Source of the DNA: Piper betle | Taxonomy: Eukaryota; Streptophyta; Magnoliopsida; Piperales; Piperaceae | NCBI GenBank assembly: GCA_033002965.1 | Contig: JAURVB010012425.1 | Span: 62,001-126,000, forward strand | Direction of reading: 5' to 3' | Length of the DNA: 64,000 bases | Part shown: piece by piece, positions 37,290-49,896 of the stretch | Layout: each line of letters begins with the position of its first letter | Position numbering within the stretch: the first letter of the stretch is position 1 | The notes under the pieces: generated by a model | Databases searched by the model: none | Told to the model about the DNA's origin: nothing | The model's input: the letters and a program-made list of their open reading frames with translations, nothing else | Made by a program: the position numbers and the translations under genes

Positions 37290-38726
37290 CCAATGGCCCA
37301 CTGGCCATGCACTAAAATGCGCCGCAAAAAGACTTTCAAGACAAATAAATAAATAAATAGGTATGCAAATGAACTCTTTAACCTTTTTTTTCGCTGTGAG
37401 AAAAAAAAACTTCACCTCTTGTTTTCTCTTTCTCCTGAGCTTCCACACTTCTTCCTTACATGCTTTGAAAATGAAGTGATTATTTCTTGCCCATACTTTG
37501 AATTTCCAGAACACAACCATCCCTGAGATTTTATGAATATATATGAAAAAATCATCAACTGGCTCTATTGATCAAGCTTCACAAGCTGTGACCAAGCAAA
37601 TCACAATGGTTATACAGCATATACTTACCCAAAGTATACAACTTTTATTAATTATAGTATCATTTCATAAGCGTTTCTATCTAAAGAACGAGTTCTTTGC
37701 CCAGTAAGAATATTGGTTCATTCATCCAACACTCAAGAAAAACATACAAGATGGTTATCTATTGATGAACGTTAATAAAAAAACTCAGAAAAAAGCTTAA
37801 AATTTAGTCCAAAAAGATTACATTTTGTCACTTAAAATCTAAAAAGAGTTTATGAAATGTTTACATTTTGTTTTTTAGAAGGGAAGAAGACTTTCTATAA
37901 TGGGTGATAGGAAGATGAAAGATTGAAGATTTAGTAGAAGGTACACAAAGAAATTAGGAGCCTTTGATAATACATCGAATGAGACCCACCAAATCACTCT
38001 AAATAAAAAATATAATTCATATAGTTTGTGAGTTGTAACTTATGCATGCAAAGCTCATATATGTAAAATATTTTTAAAAGTCTATGGTGGGAATATTAAC
38101 ATGTTTAAGTTTTATGAAAGCTACTTATCTTTTAATTTCATATGATAATATAAGTGATTTTACTATGAAATTACAGGGATATCAGGTTCTACAATCATAT
38201 GATTCATATAATATGTCCCAATTTGAAATAATGATGTTGCACAGTTGCGTGAGGTAAACCATCTTCTTTGCCCAAGGAAGTTGCGAGAGGTAAACCATCT
38301 TCGTTGCACCAGTTGAAATACTTGGGCAAAAATCTATTTCGTTGCAAGCATAAGTCTATCGCACTCGTAATAAACAGAAGTCTGGACCAACTTTTGATGC
38401 TCTTCCAGATTAACATATCCCTAACAAACATAATTTGATTAAACAAAAAGAGATTCTCAAAAAAAACAAAAGAAATAAAACATTATGCACACGAAGATCG
38501 AAGAAAGTGAGATTTCCAGATGCTGAACAAGTTTTGCAGCTTACAACTTATCTACATTTTAAGTATAAATGCTACAAAGATAAATTCAAAAGAGACCCAG
38601 TTAGTAATCTGTTGGCAGGCGATGGAAAGATGTACGCTCATAGCAAAACTAAACCTAGTAGATAAGTTAAACACAATCATCCGAGAAAAATCTGAGTCTT
38701 AGATTTAATAACCATTTGCAGATTAG
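37290..38726. other. Intergenic DNA downstream of the p23-like gene
   Basis: No coding feature can be supported here. Short open frames at 38204-38446 and 38435-38702 lack recognisable motifs. A 30-bp direct repeat is visible around 38245-38310 (GAGGTAAACCATCTT twice). The last part should hold the 3' UTR of the p23-like gene. Confidence 0.45.
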
Positions 38727-40953
38727 CTAATGCTTTCCCAACTTCTTCAGGTCTGGAAGATCTGCGATATACACGTAAGAGAAAAAGAATATGTCAAACA
38801 ATGTGCATTTTATATGGCATTAAGAAACACAAAGAATGGCCAGCCACCGTCATTGCATTGTTAACTTGCAGCCATCATTGAGGATGACTCGATATTTCTA
38901 CCAGAACTGACTCTTGTCAACCATGATATAAAATCTGAGTGAAAACATTCAAGTCTTTTTACTTTGCTGTCAGTCCTTATCTTAGGCATTCCCACCGTGC
39001 GGTGAGATAATGGTGCGTTGAGATGAATGGTAAACAGATAAATAAAAGATAAAAAACTAAATGACCGAGACATTTAAAATCAATTTGAAGAAATGAACAA
39101 GTTGGTTCTTAAGAATAATTCATAATTAAATGTGTCAAGGTAATAACTCGTTGGGTTTCTTGTCCGAAACAAGTGTCATGGTTTGATATACTGACTTCTC
39201 AACAAAGACAATATTACCAAAGAACAAAAGAGAAAATCAGGAAGTGTCACAACTTACATAGCATTCCTTCTTCATCCTCACTCTCATCACTTTCATCTCT
39301 CTGGTACATAATACAACAAAAAAGTTAAATTATGAACCAATTCCAACAGTTAACTATGGCACTCAGAATAATAATGAAATAGCTCAAAAAAAAAAAAATT
39401 ACCAAGGCACCATCACCATCATTAGATTGCATCTCCGCTGCATAAGCAGTACACAATGTCATACAAATTTTTAATGACAGACTTCTAGAGTTCATTCAAA
39501 ACAACACTTTGAAAGATATAAGCTGCTGGAAATGGAGGGCAAGGCAACCCACCTTCTAGACCTAGTCAACCAGGCTGCATAAATTACACATGCACGCGAT
39601 TCATTTGGCTAGACTTAGTCAAACAAGCTGCATAAGTTACTTATATCGGCGTTCTACACAAATTTAACTCTTTGACTGGATTTAGTTATTCACCGTTCTT
39701 TTTCATTCATTCATCATCAAGGTTATTAGTATTGTCAAGATGAATGTGGTTTTTAAGTTTTTTGCCAGGAGGAAAAAATATGTCCCGATAAATTATAACG
39801 ATTTGCAGCAGCAAGGACACTTATTCTGATCGATATCAACCAATAGGAGCAAGAAGAAACCATGATCATGTGCATGGAAAGCACACACAATCTATCACCT
39901 ATATAGTTTTCCCCACCAGTTGAAATATATAAATTTGCTCTCTCAAAACAGAAATTCCAAAAACACAATAACTTACAGTTAGAGCTCTCTTCTTCATCCT
40001 CATCACACCACCTATTCCAGTCCACCTTAATGTAAGGAGCAGCTTTTTCATCCAACTTCAATAGCCTCTTCCACCAACCTTTATGCTCTTTCTGGACTGA
40101 GCAGAATATGTTCCTCAGCCCAACGTTAACCTTCATTCCCTGAGAAATAAATATTAGGCTTATACCCCTGTCAATTCATACCGTATACATTTCTAGGGCA
40201 ACATAACCAAAAGAAGGCACATCACATACTAATACAAAGCAAAGATGCAAGTGATGTCATTTACCTCAGGTACCATTGTGTCATAGAGTTCCAGACTGAT
40301 GCTAAACGGTTTGCCTTGAGGCCCAACTGCAGAAAAACTAAACAAACCTTGGGGCTCACATTTCACAGAAACATTCTTCGCATCCAACAAAGAGATGGTC
40401 AAGTAAACTTTATCATGTCGTTGCGCCCATAGAACTTCCGGTACCTGACTGCATGCCAAAAAACCAAAAAAAAAAAAAGTACAAGAAAAAAAAATCAAAA
40501 GATCTTCTTAGTGCTAGAGAAACCCACAATCAAGAAGAAATTTTTCCATGGTACACATTCTCATCAAGTAACTAAAATCAATAAAAATCCAAGCAAAAAT
40601 GCAACCTTTCTTGACCAACAACAACATCATCATCAGATAGCAACAGTGCATAACAGAATAACAACAGAAGCAGCAAAACCAAACTACATGTTGAAAAAAA
40701 AAAAAACCTTTAAAACACCAAAAATCCATTAAAAAAATGTAAAGTTCAATACTGTAATAAAATAAATCAAAGTAAACAAGAAAACATGTTATCAGGATAA
40801 AATACAGCACAACCAATGATTTTTATGTCCTTCAAACTGAAAAAAAAACATATGCCAAAAGAAACCATTTTGAACAAGATTTACTACTTCATGCCAATAA
40901 AAAGAAAGCACAAAATGCAAAGAGGGAGAGGAGTAGAGGAATCATTACCTCAT
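38727..40953 (-). CDS. p23-like Hsp90 co-chaperone (CS domain)
   Basis: Six coding exons: 40953-40949, 40448-40265, 40139-39977, 39437-39403, 39300-39258 and 38761-38727, 465 nt or 154 residues, all in phase. The first exon contributes only ATGAG, giving [11 protein letters not shown] across the junction, which matches the family start. The CS domain covers about residues 3-100 with [20 protein letters not shown], then [20 protein letters not shown] and the conserved [10 protein letters not shown]. An acidic tail ([10 protein letters not shown]) ends in PDLKKLGKH. p23 proteins bind the ATP-bound Hsp90 dimer in the cytosol and nucleus and slow its ATPase. Plant p23 proteins act in stress and auxin-related processes. 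The conserved Trp residues of the CS fold are present. Confidence 0.9.
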
Positions 40954-41039
40954 TGCTTGAGAGGAGAGGGAGGAGAGTATGAACGGAAGCTGTGATTCTG
41001 AGTGAACATGCTTGAGCAGAGAGAAGGGAGACGACCACA

Positions 41040-41085
41040 TTGTGGGCCTTGGCCCATTTCGAGAATAATGGGCTTAGGGAATACA
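41040..41085 (-). promoter_or_regulatory. Site II-type promoter motifs with a heat-shock-like core
   Basis: Read on the minus strand, just upstream of the p23-like first exon, there are two TGGGCC/GGCCCA motifs close together (AATGGGCCAAGGCCCACA) and an AGCCCAT. This fits TCP-binding 'site II' elements common in plant housekeeping promoters. Between them TTCTCGAA at 41058-41065 matches the two-unit core TTCNNGAA of heat-shock elements; a functional element normally needs three units, so this part is weak. Confidence 0.35.
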
Positions 41086-41089
41086 TTCT

Positions 41090-41638
41090 TACATTTTCTT
41101 CTTTGCAGCTACTTTTTAATTAAATGGGAGGTTTGGATGCAATAGCAAATTTAATATAAAATCTATAGAAATTTTTTTCATGATTTTTGATTTGTTATAA
41201 TTATTAAAAATAATCAAGCTTATGAAATAATGTTTGTCACGTGCAATTATTTTTAAAGATTCTAATGATATTGTTTGAGACATTATAAAATAAACATAAT
41301 ATAGAAATAGGTAGGAAGAGACATTAGACTATGCGAAGGGGAGGGGACGGGGAGGGGGAGAGGGTAGGGGGAGGAGACGAAGGATTGCAAGAAAAAAAAT
41401 TTTGGAGTCAACTTTATATTTTTTTTCTTGAGTTTTATATATGGAAACAATAAAAGTGCTTCTAACATTTTTGAAAATTTCTAACATTTTACCAAACTCC
41501 AGTTTTACTCGTTGTCTTTAAAATTTTTTTATTTTTTTCTTAAATAGGTCTAAAATAACACAATCAAATGCCTTATAAGCAATTAAATATATAAATCACG
41601 TGCTATATTATGTTAGTAGAAAAAATTAAGGTGAATTT

Positions 41639-41676
<38 letters not shown>

Positions 41677-42130
41677 GTTATCTAGTCACGTGGTGGATAA
41701 GTTATAAGATTTATTTTTATCTGGTCATGTGGATAAAATGCAAGAGGGAATATGTGAGGAAAGTTGGGAAGACTCTAATTGCACGCCAATAATCATTGAG
41801 CAGAAAAGGCCCTTAAAACTCGAGCTTAATTATTTGAAAAAGGGAAGAAAAATTTTCGGACATAAAGCTTTGAATATTTCATTATTGCTTGCTTGCATGA
41901 GGTGACTGGCATCTTACCGAAATAAGCTGTTGTTCTAAGCTCTAGTCACCAAGCCATAGAGCCCCCCAACCTAAGCCATAGAGCCCCCCAACCTGCTTGC
42001 CGTGCCGACCTAGAAGACGAGTTGGAGTGCCGCCAAAGTAAGCCTTTACCGCCTAGCCGCAACATATTTACCCTAAAGCCCCAAAGGTGGGGTTTTTTTC
42101 TTTTTACTGGTATAAACAGAGGAGTTATGG
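41090..42130. other. AT-rich intergenic DNA with a G-rich tract and (AT)n
   Basis: No gene is seen. A tract of G runs occupies 41338-41373 and an (AT)n run lies at about 41640-41677. At 41950-42000 the phrase AAGCCATAGAGCCCCCCAAC occurs twice in tandem. Confidence 0.5.
41338..41373 (+). other. Potential G-quadruplex tract
   Basis: The plus strand has runs GGGG, GGGG, GGGG, GGGGG, GGG and GGGGG separated by one to three bases. This satisfies the usual G3+N1-7 pattern with spare runs. It stands alone in AT-rich DNA about 390 bases upstream of the p23-like start codon. Confidence 0.6.
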
Positions 42131-42540
42131 CATTGCTGCCGTGAAGCTTGCCGAGAAAAGAAGCCCGAGGGAGGAGCCCTCGCCAGAGGCGTTGCTTTGG
42201 TGACTCTTGCCAACACCAGATTGAAGTCCCTCGCTCTACCACCATTTGCTACTGAGACATTAGAGAAGGAAATCCATCCTTGCCGCTCCACCAGCATGTT
42301 GTTGCCGAGAAGAGTTGCCGCAACTAAAGAATAAATTGCCGCCCCGCCGAGATGATGTCGGTTGCCAAAGTTTGAAGACAAGTTGCCGATCGTTGCCTTG
42401 TCGGTGTAAAGTATTGCTGGGGGCTGGATGGATACAAGGTGGAGGCAGAGTGACAAAGAAGTGTTGCCATGAAGATTGCCGAGAAGAGAAGCCCTTGGGA
42501 GGATCCCCTTGCCAGAGACCCTATTTTGATGACCCTCACC
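42131..42540. repeat. Internally duplicated repeat segment
   Basis: About 80 bases at 42131-42211 recur at 42461-42540 at an offset of 330 bp; both contain TTGCCGAGAA then AGAAGCCC then a GGGAGGA..CCC segment. The region is richer in G and C than its flanks and looks like a decayed transposable element. The overlapping long open frames (42073-42549 and others) are not homologous to anything I recognise. Confidence 0.5.
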
Positions 42541-42599
42541 ACCACCCAATCAAAGCAAACTATCACTGGAGTCGTCCTCAATGGTCCGATACGTTGTCG

Positions 42600-42950
42600 G
42601 AGCTGGTGAAGACACGGAGATTTCACCCCCTCCTCGCCTTCCGCCCCGCCTCGCCGCCCGAAGCCGCCCTGCATTGCCTCGTCGCCCTGTCGCCTCCCTC
42701 GCCACCCGCCCTCGCCACCCGTCCCACACCGCCGTTTCCCTCCCAGCCCGGCCCCCAGGTCGCCCGTCGCCGCCCTTGCCGCCACCCGCCGCCGACCCGA
42801 ATCGGGTGAAATCGGCTCAAATCGGCCAATTCGCGAACCGATTCGAGCCTAGCAAATTCACGTTATTTTTTAAATTGGATCGCCGTCGATCCAAGTTAAA
42901 TCGAGTTATGCATCTGAGGTCAACAATAGCACCTAGCTCAGTGGAAGACA
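42600..42950 (+). repeat. GC-rich dispersed repeat, copy 1
   Basis: A Pro/Arg-type GC-rich stretch (CCGCCTCGCC, CGTCGCC repeats) is followed by GGTGAAATCGGCTC, AATCGGCC, CGATTCGAGC and CACGTTATTTTT. The same order occurs at 51930-52345. The open frames within it are composition artefacts. It probably belongs to an unclassified transposon family. Confidence 0.6.
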
Positions 42951-43530
42951 CAGTTTGTGCAATCCGACCAATCATCTTGTGGATCTCCTTCTTCGGACTC
43001 TAGCCGCCAATAACTTGTCTTTCTTCCCTTCATCTAGCAACTCATCCAATATGGCCTCCCACATCTTGCTTTCTCTTCTTCTTGAAATATGGGATGGGAT
43101 CTATACCTTAATAATAAACCAGGCTCATCGTCTCTTTATTTTGTGGGGAAGTTATTGGTGTCTATGCGTGGGTGGCTGCTGCATGTTGTGCTTTGCGAGA
43201 AGGAATGGCATCCAATCTTTCGCACTAGTCAAATAGAGTATATTTATCGACACATAAATAATGTATAGTTTATACGTATGCAATTGTAGTTTTTGCATGA
43301 TGGACAGTTAATTGCAGGGTTAATTAATTTTTAAAATAGTTATCAGGCAATTAATTGTGAATTTTTTACGACCCATTACCACTTCATTATTATGAATAAC
43401 GTTTTTTATTCTTACCTATTTGTACCTTAATAATAAAGTGATTTGAAATAAACAAGTTGGTTATACAATATCGAGGTTAAAAATGTTATTTTTATCCCAT
43501 ATCAGGTTTTGAGGGTAACTGGTAACTTAC

Positions 43531-46506
43531 TGTAAAACCCACGATTCGAGTTAGGGTTTTATATTCAGAACCGGTCGGGTCGACCGTTATTTTTTCGAGT
43601 TGAGTCAGTTTCAGGACACGTGTACCGAGCCGACGCCGGTCGCGTGTATGAGTTATGAGGGTCATGCGTACCCAAGTATATGATGATAACGTCATGAACA
43701 CAGCAGAACAGAATGAGTTATCAGAATATATGAGAGTATGCCAGTGATTTTTTTTATTTTTATATATAGTGGATCGTAGAATTAGTTTTAGGCCGTTTAC
43801 CGCGTTAGGACGCGTTACGGGCATTTTGGGTGGGTTGATAGTTCTAGAGCATATCATTATGATTTTTGGTGTTGTTTGATTTTATGGGATTTTTCCCAAA
43901 TTTTTTGGAATTTTTTTACGACTTAAATATTATTTTGACTCGAGTCGGAGACGAGTCAAGTAATATTTACGACCTTGCCACCACACACCCCGCGCCTTTC
44001 TTTCTTCCCCAAACCAAACCCTCGCCCGCGCCGCCCCTGTTCGCGCGCCACCGCCGCCACGGCCGACGCCGCCCAGCCGCCGATCGCCGCCCCCTAGCTC
44101 CGCCACGACGTTGCCGTGCCGCCCCGACCAGCCCCGGCCGCTGCCAGGCCGCCGCGACGTCGGAATCGGCTCGCCTAGCGCCGCGGCTACATTTCGGTCG
44201 CGTCGCCGATTCCGCCGCCGGCGAGCATCGCCACCACGATCAGGTGGTCGCCTCAGCACCCTCGACCACCCAGTGACGCTTCCTGACCGGAGCGGAGGCC
44301 GTCGCCGCCGTGGCCGGCCGGATCTAGCAACCACCACGGCCGGCCTCTGTTTTATGCATTTTCCGGCGAGCCGCCACCTCCGTTGGCCTCATCGACCTTG
44401 TAGATGAGTCGGGCTCGCCGAGCCGGTTCCAATGGTACCCTACATGACCCCTATCCAGCTACTAGATACCACCGGCAATTGTCGCCGGAAAACCACCGGA
44501 AGTCGCCGGAAAACCGCCAGCAGCTGCCGGAAAACCGCCGGAAAATCAGAATTTCTGGAATTCGCCGGAATTCACCGGATCTTCTGCGGGGCTCACCCGG
44601 TGGAGCCCGATCGAGCTTCGGACGCCGATGAGCGCCGAATTTGAGCTCCGAGACGCGCGACGGAACCCTAGCCGTCGCCGATTGTCGACGACGAGAGGTA
44701 TAATTACCTCCAATTTGATTATTTAAATTGATGATTATTAGCATAACATGGTAGCATGGACCGATTATTTATCATGATAGTGCCTAATTTTTGATGAAGT
44801 AATGATTGTATGATTTGAGGAATTGTAATTGAATAGTAAGTGAGCTAATGAGATAAAATAAGTTGGAGCATGATAAGTGATCATGATGTAATTTAGAAAA
44901 ATAGAATAAAATATAGTATGAATAGTTTGAGTTATGATTATTCTCTTTCATGATTATTTGACTATGATGGATGATTATTATGTCGTGTGTGGGATTCATT
45001 GATTTTGATGCATCATGTAGTTAGAGGGCGTTAGTATTTAGTTTTGATGTGTAGGTACGGAGTAGGAGCTCGCCGCCTAGGCGCGATGACCCGCTTGGAG
45101 CTTCTACCAGGTCCGTTTAGGACTCGTCTCTGATTTACTCTTTTCTATTGTATGTTTAATTTATTGCCTGCAGGACGGGTTAAGTGGCGTTTTATCGGAT
45201 CCCACTTAACTCGGGCCATTTAACCGAACATTTTCCGGATTAATAACCCCTCGAGGATGAGATCCCTCGAGGATGATTTCGAAACCAAGATCCACCACAA
45301 GTTGCCTTCGGGCCTATTATATAAATCCCTACCCAGCCCTATATATATGTAGTTTTCGCGTTTTCAGTGAGACGAGAGATGGAGAAATCGACTGCACGTA
45401 CCATGCAGAGGATGCCGTGACAGTCAAAGCGGGCTCTGGATTAGTGCCAGCGGACTGTTCCATTCCCGAGGGATCCTGACAACTCCGCGTTTGAGTTCCT
45501 CACACCCGGAGAACGTGGAGGTTTACGGGTACTGTTTAGTACAGCGCATGTCCGGACTTGTGGTTCAAAGGGTACTAAAGGCGACTGCCTGAGAGTACTC
45601 GGCCTTCGTGCTCAAGGCCAGGAGAAATATGGAGGTAAGGAGAGGGCTTAGGATAAAGTTTCACGAGAAGTACTGAAAAAGAAGTGCCGAGAGCGGCACA
45701 GTACCAGCAGCAGATCAGTTAGTTCGGGATGCTACCGGGTCTGCAGCCCAGTGGCTCCTCAGTAGTGCCCTTCAGAGTGTTCACGTGGAGTATATGTGTT
45801 TTCTTTCATATGAGAGTTTGCTCTCATAGCCAGCTTGTTATAGATATTTTATTTTCCGGACCAGTAACACTTGTTACTGACGTGTTTTTATACTATATGT
45901 AGGTAATAATCACGAGTTGGAGGAGCCAGCTTGGACGGAGGAGCAATGAGGTCTTGTACACACACACATGTTAGATTTCTGAATGTTTAATATTGTATTA
46001 TTATGTTATTATATTGTGAATGACATGAGTAAATGTTTGAGCATGATGATATGATGTGAATGAAATGCTAAGACACGATAATAGAATGCAAAATATGATC
46101 AGAGTTGAGCAGCGGAAGCGTAGTGGGTTGAGACCCAAGCTTCAGAATCGAATACGTTATAAATGAGATTTTGTGTGATTGTTAATGCTTGCCGATATAT
46201 TTGTATATATATTATTTTGACAGGGTGGGCCCATAATTGCACTTTTAGGGGAGACCCTGTTAGTTTTACTTCAGAATTTTCATCGATTTTGCTCGTAATT
46301 GTGATTGGTGTGAAATTTGAATTGCATGTCATTCATGTAGTACCATGTTAGGATTTTGTGCATTTATTCATTCATGACAGATCGTATCTTCATCTTAAGA
46401 CGCCGAGATTGGATCCGCATGAGTTAGGTTCGGGTTAGCCGACCTAACCGGGGCTTGTAACATGCCGGTTCGGTTCACGAGTGTGAACCGGATTTGGGGT
46501 GTTACA
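43531..46506 (+). repeat. 5' LTR, 2976 bp
   Basis: It starts TGTAAAACCCACGATTCGAG and ends GGGGTGTTACA. The first 600 bp are nearly identical to the 3' LTR, indicating recent insertion. A GC-rich block at about 43980-44650 contains repeated GCCGGAAAACCGCCGG-like units. A TATA box and probable transcription start lie near 45318-45370. Confidence 0.9.
45318..45326 (+). promoter_or_regulatory. Probable LTR TATA box
   Basis: TATATAAAT lies in the 5' LTR just before ATCCCTACCCAGCCC. The solo LTR at 20684-23528 conserves this block (GTATAAATCCCAACCCAG on its own strand, near 21755-21775) although other parts of the two LTRs have diverged, which supports a functional core promoter. The 3' LTR of this element has lost it. 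Confidence 0.5.
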
Positions 46507-46510
46507 ACAT

Positions 46511-46523
46511 TGGTATCAGAGCC
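46511..46523 (+). other. Primer-binding site, initiator Met tRNA type
   Basis: TGGTATCAGAGCC begins four bases after the 5' LTR end. It is complementary to the 3' end of plant initiator Met tRNA, the standard minus-strand primer of Ty3/gypsy elements. Confidence 0.85.
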
Positions 46524-47411
46524 ACTCTCGGCCGATTAAGATGCATGATACTTTTATAGGTGATGTGTGTGCAAAGACTGCTCCAAGTCCAGCTGGCAGG
46601 TAAGTTTCTGTTCATTTTCTTACATGCAGATTTTTCTGTAATAGTTATTTGGATAACAATGTATTCAGGACTGGATCAGAATTATGTGGAACTGACCTTA
46701 GTTGAGTTGACAGGTCATTTCTATGGGATGATATCAGACTGTTGGTAAGTTAGATGTGAGCAAGGTATGTGTAGTGCTAGTAGGGGTAGAATGGGTATAA
46801 GTTCCCATCTTATACCAGATTTGGATGTCAATAGCCGTCAGCAGGAATCTGACAGGCTTGTCATGATGGGCTTAGAGACCCACTAGTTCTGTCCATCGCA
46901 CAAGAGATTTGGATGAATTGGATGTTGACCAGGTGTCCGTCCTTTGTATGTCACCACATTAGTCCTATTTCCAGGGAACGTGGTGTGCATAATGGGAAGG
47001 AGCTTGAAGTGGGTAGATAACTTGAGAGGGACAACTTTTAGAAAATAGTAGTGAATGAGGATGAGTAGTGAGACGTAAGCTTGGACACAACAAGGAAAAG
47101 ACCAGGACCACTAGTGCCTACGAGATCAGACATTGGACGAGATTCTACCAAAGATAAGGCACCAGATCAGTGATTGCCGTTTGTGGGCTAGTCGGCAGTG
47201 ATAGAAGCAGCCACTCTAAATTTCAGGAGATCAGAGTGGGGTTTAGCATAGGTTGACCATCATATGTGTCAGCATCATGATCCAAACCCCTCTGGATCAG
47301 ACACGCATGATTGGACAACCTGAACCGAGTTAATAGCAGCCAGGATATGGCAGAGATAGTAGTAGATTTACGATGCATATGAGTAGGATTAGATATTTCT
47401 GCATCTAGGTA

Positions 47412-47625
47412 GTGCACAACCGCCGACCGAGTGCACAACCACCGACCGAATGCACAACCACCGACCGAATGCACAACCACCGACCGAGTGCACAACCACC
47501 GACCGAGGTGCACAACCGCCGACCGAGTTGCACAACCACCGCCGAGGCGCACCACCGCCGTCCGAGATTCACTACCACTGACCGCAGACGCACTACCGCC
47601 GTCCGTGTATTGCTCATCCACCGAC
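47412..47625 (+). repeat. 19-bp minisatellite inside the retrotransposon
   Basis: The unit GTGCACAACCACCGACCGA (or ATGCACAA...) is repeated about six times almost perfectly from 47412 to about 47530. It then degenerates into GCACCACCGCCGTCCGAG-type units up to about 47625. The unit is 19 bp, so each copy shifts the frame and the array cannot encode a regular peptide repeat shorter than 19 residues. Overlapping open frames on both strands simply reflect the repeat. Confidence 0.85.
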
Positions 47626-49883
47626 CGAGTAGATTAGTTAAGGTTTAGTAGGACTAGAGTTGAGGAACAAGGAATAGTTACAGTGAAGTCAGCAGAATAG
47701 AAAAGAGTTAAGGAAAACAGAGGTTATTTGGATGAGATGGCATTGGATCCCACTTCACAGTTCTCTTGCAATCATTGTCTTGACCTAACACCATTGGGTC
47801 AGATGAATATTGCAAGATGTCCCCATCAGACACTGTTAGTTACAGTCTCATAGGGATGCGTATGGACAGAGTCAGGGAACATGACAGAGTGACCTCTAGA
47901 TGGGACGGTCACAACGATCAGATTGTGTAGACTGCATGATCCATGGGTCACAACCAGCATACATAGATCAGATGGTTAGTAGATGATCATACGCGTAGTT
48001 TAACCCATTTAGCGATTGGCCAGCCAGCGATAGGAGGTTGACTTAGTATGGGGCATAGATAGAGGGTTCAGCGAGAGTGTTTTTCAGAGAGATAGCGATT
48101 CCCTTGTGTTTCGCCAGCACGATTAGGTCCTTATCTTGAGACATAGGGTTGAGCCCTACCCTGAGTATAGAAGCACCTTCATGGTACTGATTAGGGTTTA
48201 TAGTGCAGGTCGGTATGGGCAGACCGATCTTATGATGACGGACTTCACCCCAGCTTGAGAACAATGTAAATAGGGACTTCAGAAAGAACAGACCATGCAG
48301 ACCAGACGGAGTGATACCAGTGTATGCTCATCTTGGTTGATAGCCTTGCTTGAGAGTCTACCACAGCGGTAGTAGTCATGTGAGTCAAGATTAGTACTAC
48401 AAATCGGTACGGGACGGTAGGTCACACACCACTGAAGAGCGGACGAGACACGTGTCGAACCTCATTATGAGTCCCCGTAGACTTGAGGAGAGACTGTGGT
48501 TCTTTGGGTCGTTTGAACCTCGCCCGTTTAGAAGTGCGTGACTAGTACAGTATCGAGAAACATGTGCCTACTGTTAGCTGATTAAACTAGAGCCACTTAG
48601 GAGCCGTTTCTGAGATTTGTCATTGATTGACTGTTCCACAGACTGATCACCTGTGGCATAGTAAATCATGGTGATCTTAGAGACAAGTCCATAGACCTAC
48701 CAAGGTTTTGGCCACCCAATATGTTACATAGGGATTTTATCTCCCCTACTATTTGCATGAGACCTTAACCTTACCATAGATAAGAGTTGTGCAGCAGAAG
48801 CGTGTGGGCCCATAACCCACAGGTCCCAGGATCCCCCGTTTACCTAGCATCAGATATTACATGTGAGGATGAGATGTCCCCATTGAGAGTTCTTGAGCAG
48901 TGTGATTAGATTTTCATGAGATTCAGCCTCCCTTCCTATAACCTAGAGATGTCAGACATAGTAGAGTTTTCACTTGAGGATCCCCACTCACCCTTGTATC
49001 AGTTCTACCATCAGTTTATCCAGAGGATTGAGATGAGTATACATTGACCAGAGCACATAGCACGGAGCACATGCCACAGACCAGATGCAGACTCCACAGT
49101 CCCATACAGAGTATGTTATCATACTCCTTGAGACACGCTGTGTATGTACAGGTGTTCTCGCCTCCTTTCAGCAGTAGTTAGTAGTTGTATAGATAGTCAC
49201 CTGAGCCATAGTATGCAGTAGAGAATAGCAGCTATCCTTGTTCTCTTATAGAACAGAGTGAGATACATGACTCAGGACCGAGTCAACTAGAACCAAGTGA
49301 GCGGTCCAGTTCCTTGTATAGGGACACCTGAGAGTTGGACCTAGACTGGCGACAGTGAGCCGTGCAGCTCATTAGGGTATCCACCGTACTTAGCAGGAGA
49401 CTCATAGCAGGCCTTGAGGTGACTGTAGGACCTAGAGTAGAGTTCCTGCGAGTACATGTAGGTGACTGTTCACAGATGAGGATTAGAGGGACGTGGGTAG
49501 ATGTTAGCAGGTAGGTCTTACCCTCGGCGTAGTTTTCCAGACATAGCCCAGATTAGAACCTTGCGATACTCTAGAGTATTTGCTTGACCAACCCAGTAGG
49601 CCCTTAGGGGTGATCTAAGTTTTTCCGCCGAGTTAGTAGTAGGGATCAGAACAGAAGAGCATGATGATGGTAATGTCAGAACAGACACAGGAAGTATAGA
49701 ATCCAGAATGTTTGAGATGGTCAGCATCACTAGCATGACTCGCCACGTCGGCACCACTACAGTCAGTGAGGATGTATAAGATTGTTGAACCAGTAGAGGA
49801 TACGACTGATATGTATCCCAGCTTCCAGGAACTAGTTTCAGCAGAACCTCCTTGAGTTAAAATTTTGAGGACGAAATTTTTAT

Positions 49884-49895
49884 AAGGAGGGAAGG
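49884..49895 (+). other. Polypurine tract
   Basis: AAGGAGGGAAGG lies one base before the 3' LTR start, as expected for the plus-strand primer of an LTR retrotransposon. Confidence 0.8.
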
Positions 49896-49896
49896 T

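Noticed and set aside
36835..37520. Open frames of 173 (+) and 204 (-) codons
   Set aside because: They cover a GC-rich foldback repeat; composition is Arg/Gly/Pro-biased with no family similarity.
42955..43236. 93-codon plus-strand frame with hydrophobic stretches
   Set aside because: No family recognised and it continues from repeat DNA; I cannot support a gene.
47412..47625. A CRISPR-like array
   Set aside because: Units are contiguous without unique spacers, and the context is a plant retrotransposon.
47223..47648. Repetitive open frames on both strands
   Set aside because: They are produced by the 19-bp minisatellite inside a retrotransposon and have no conserved domain.
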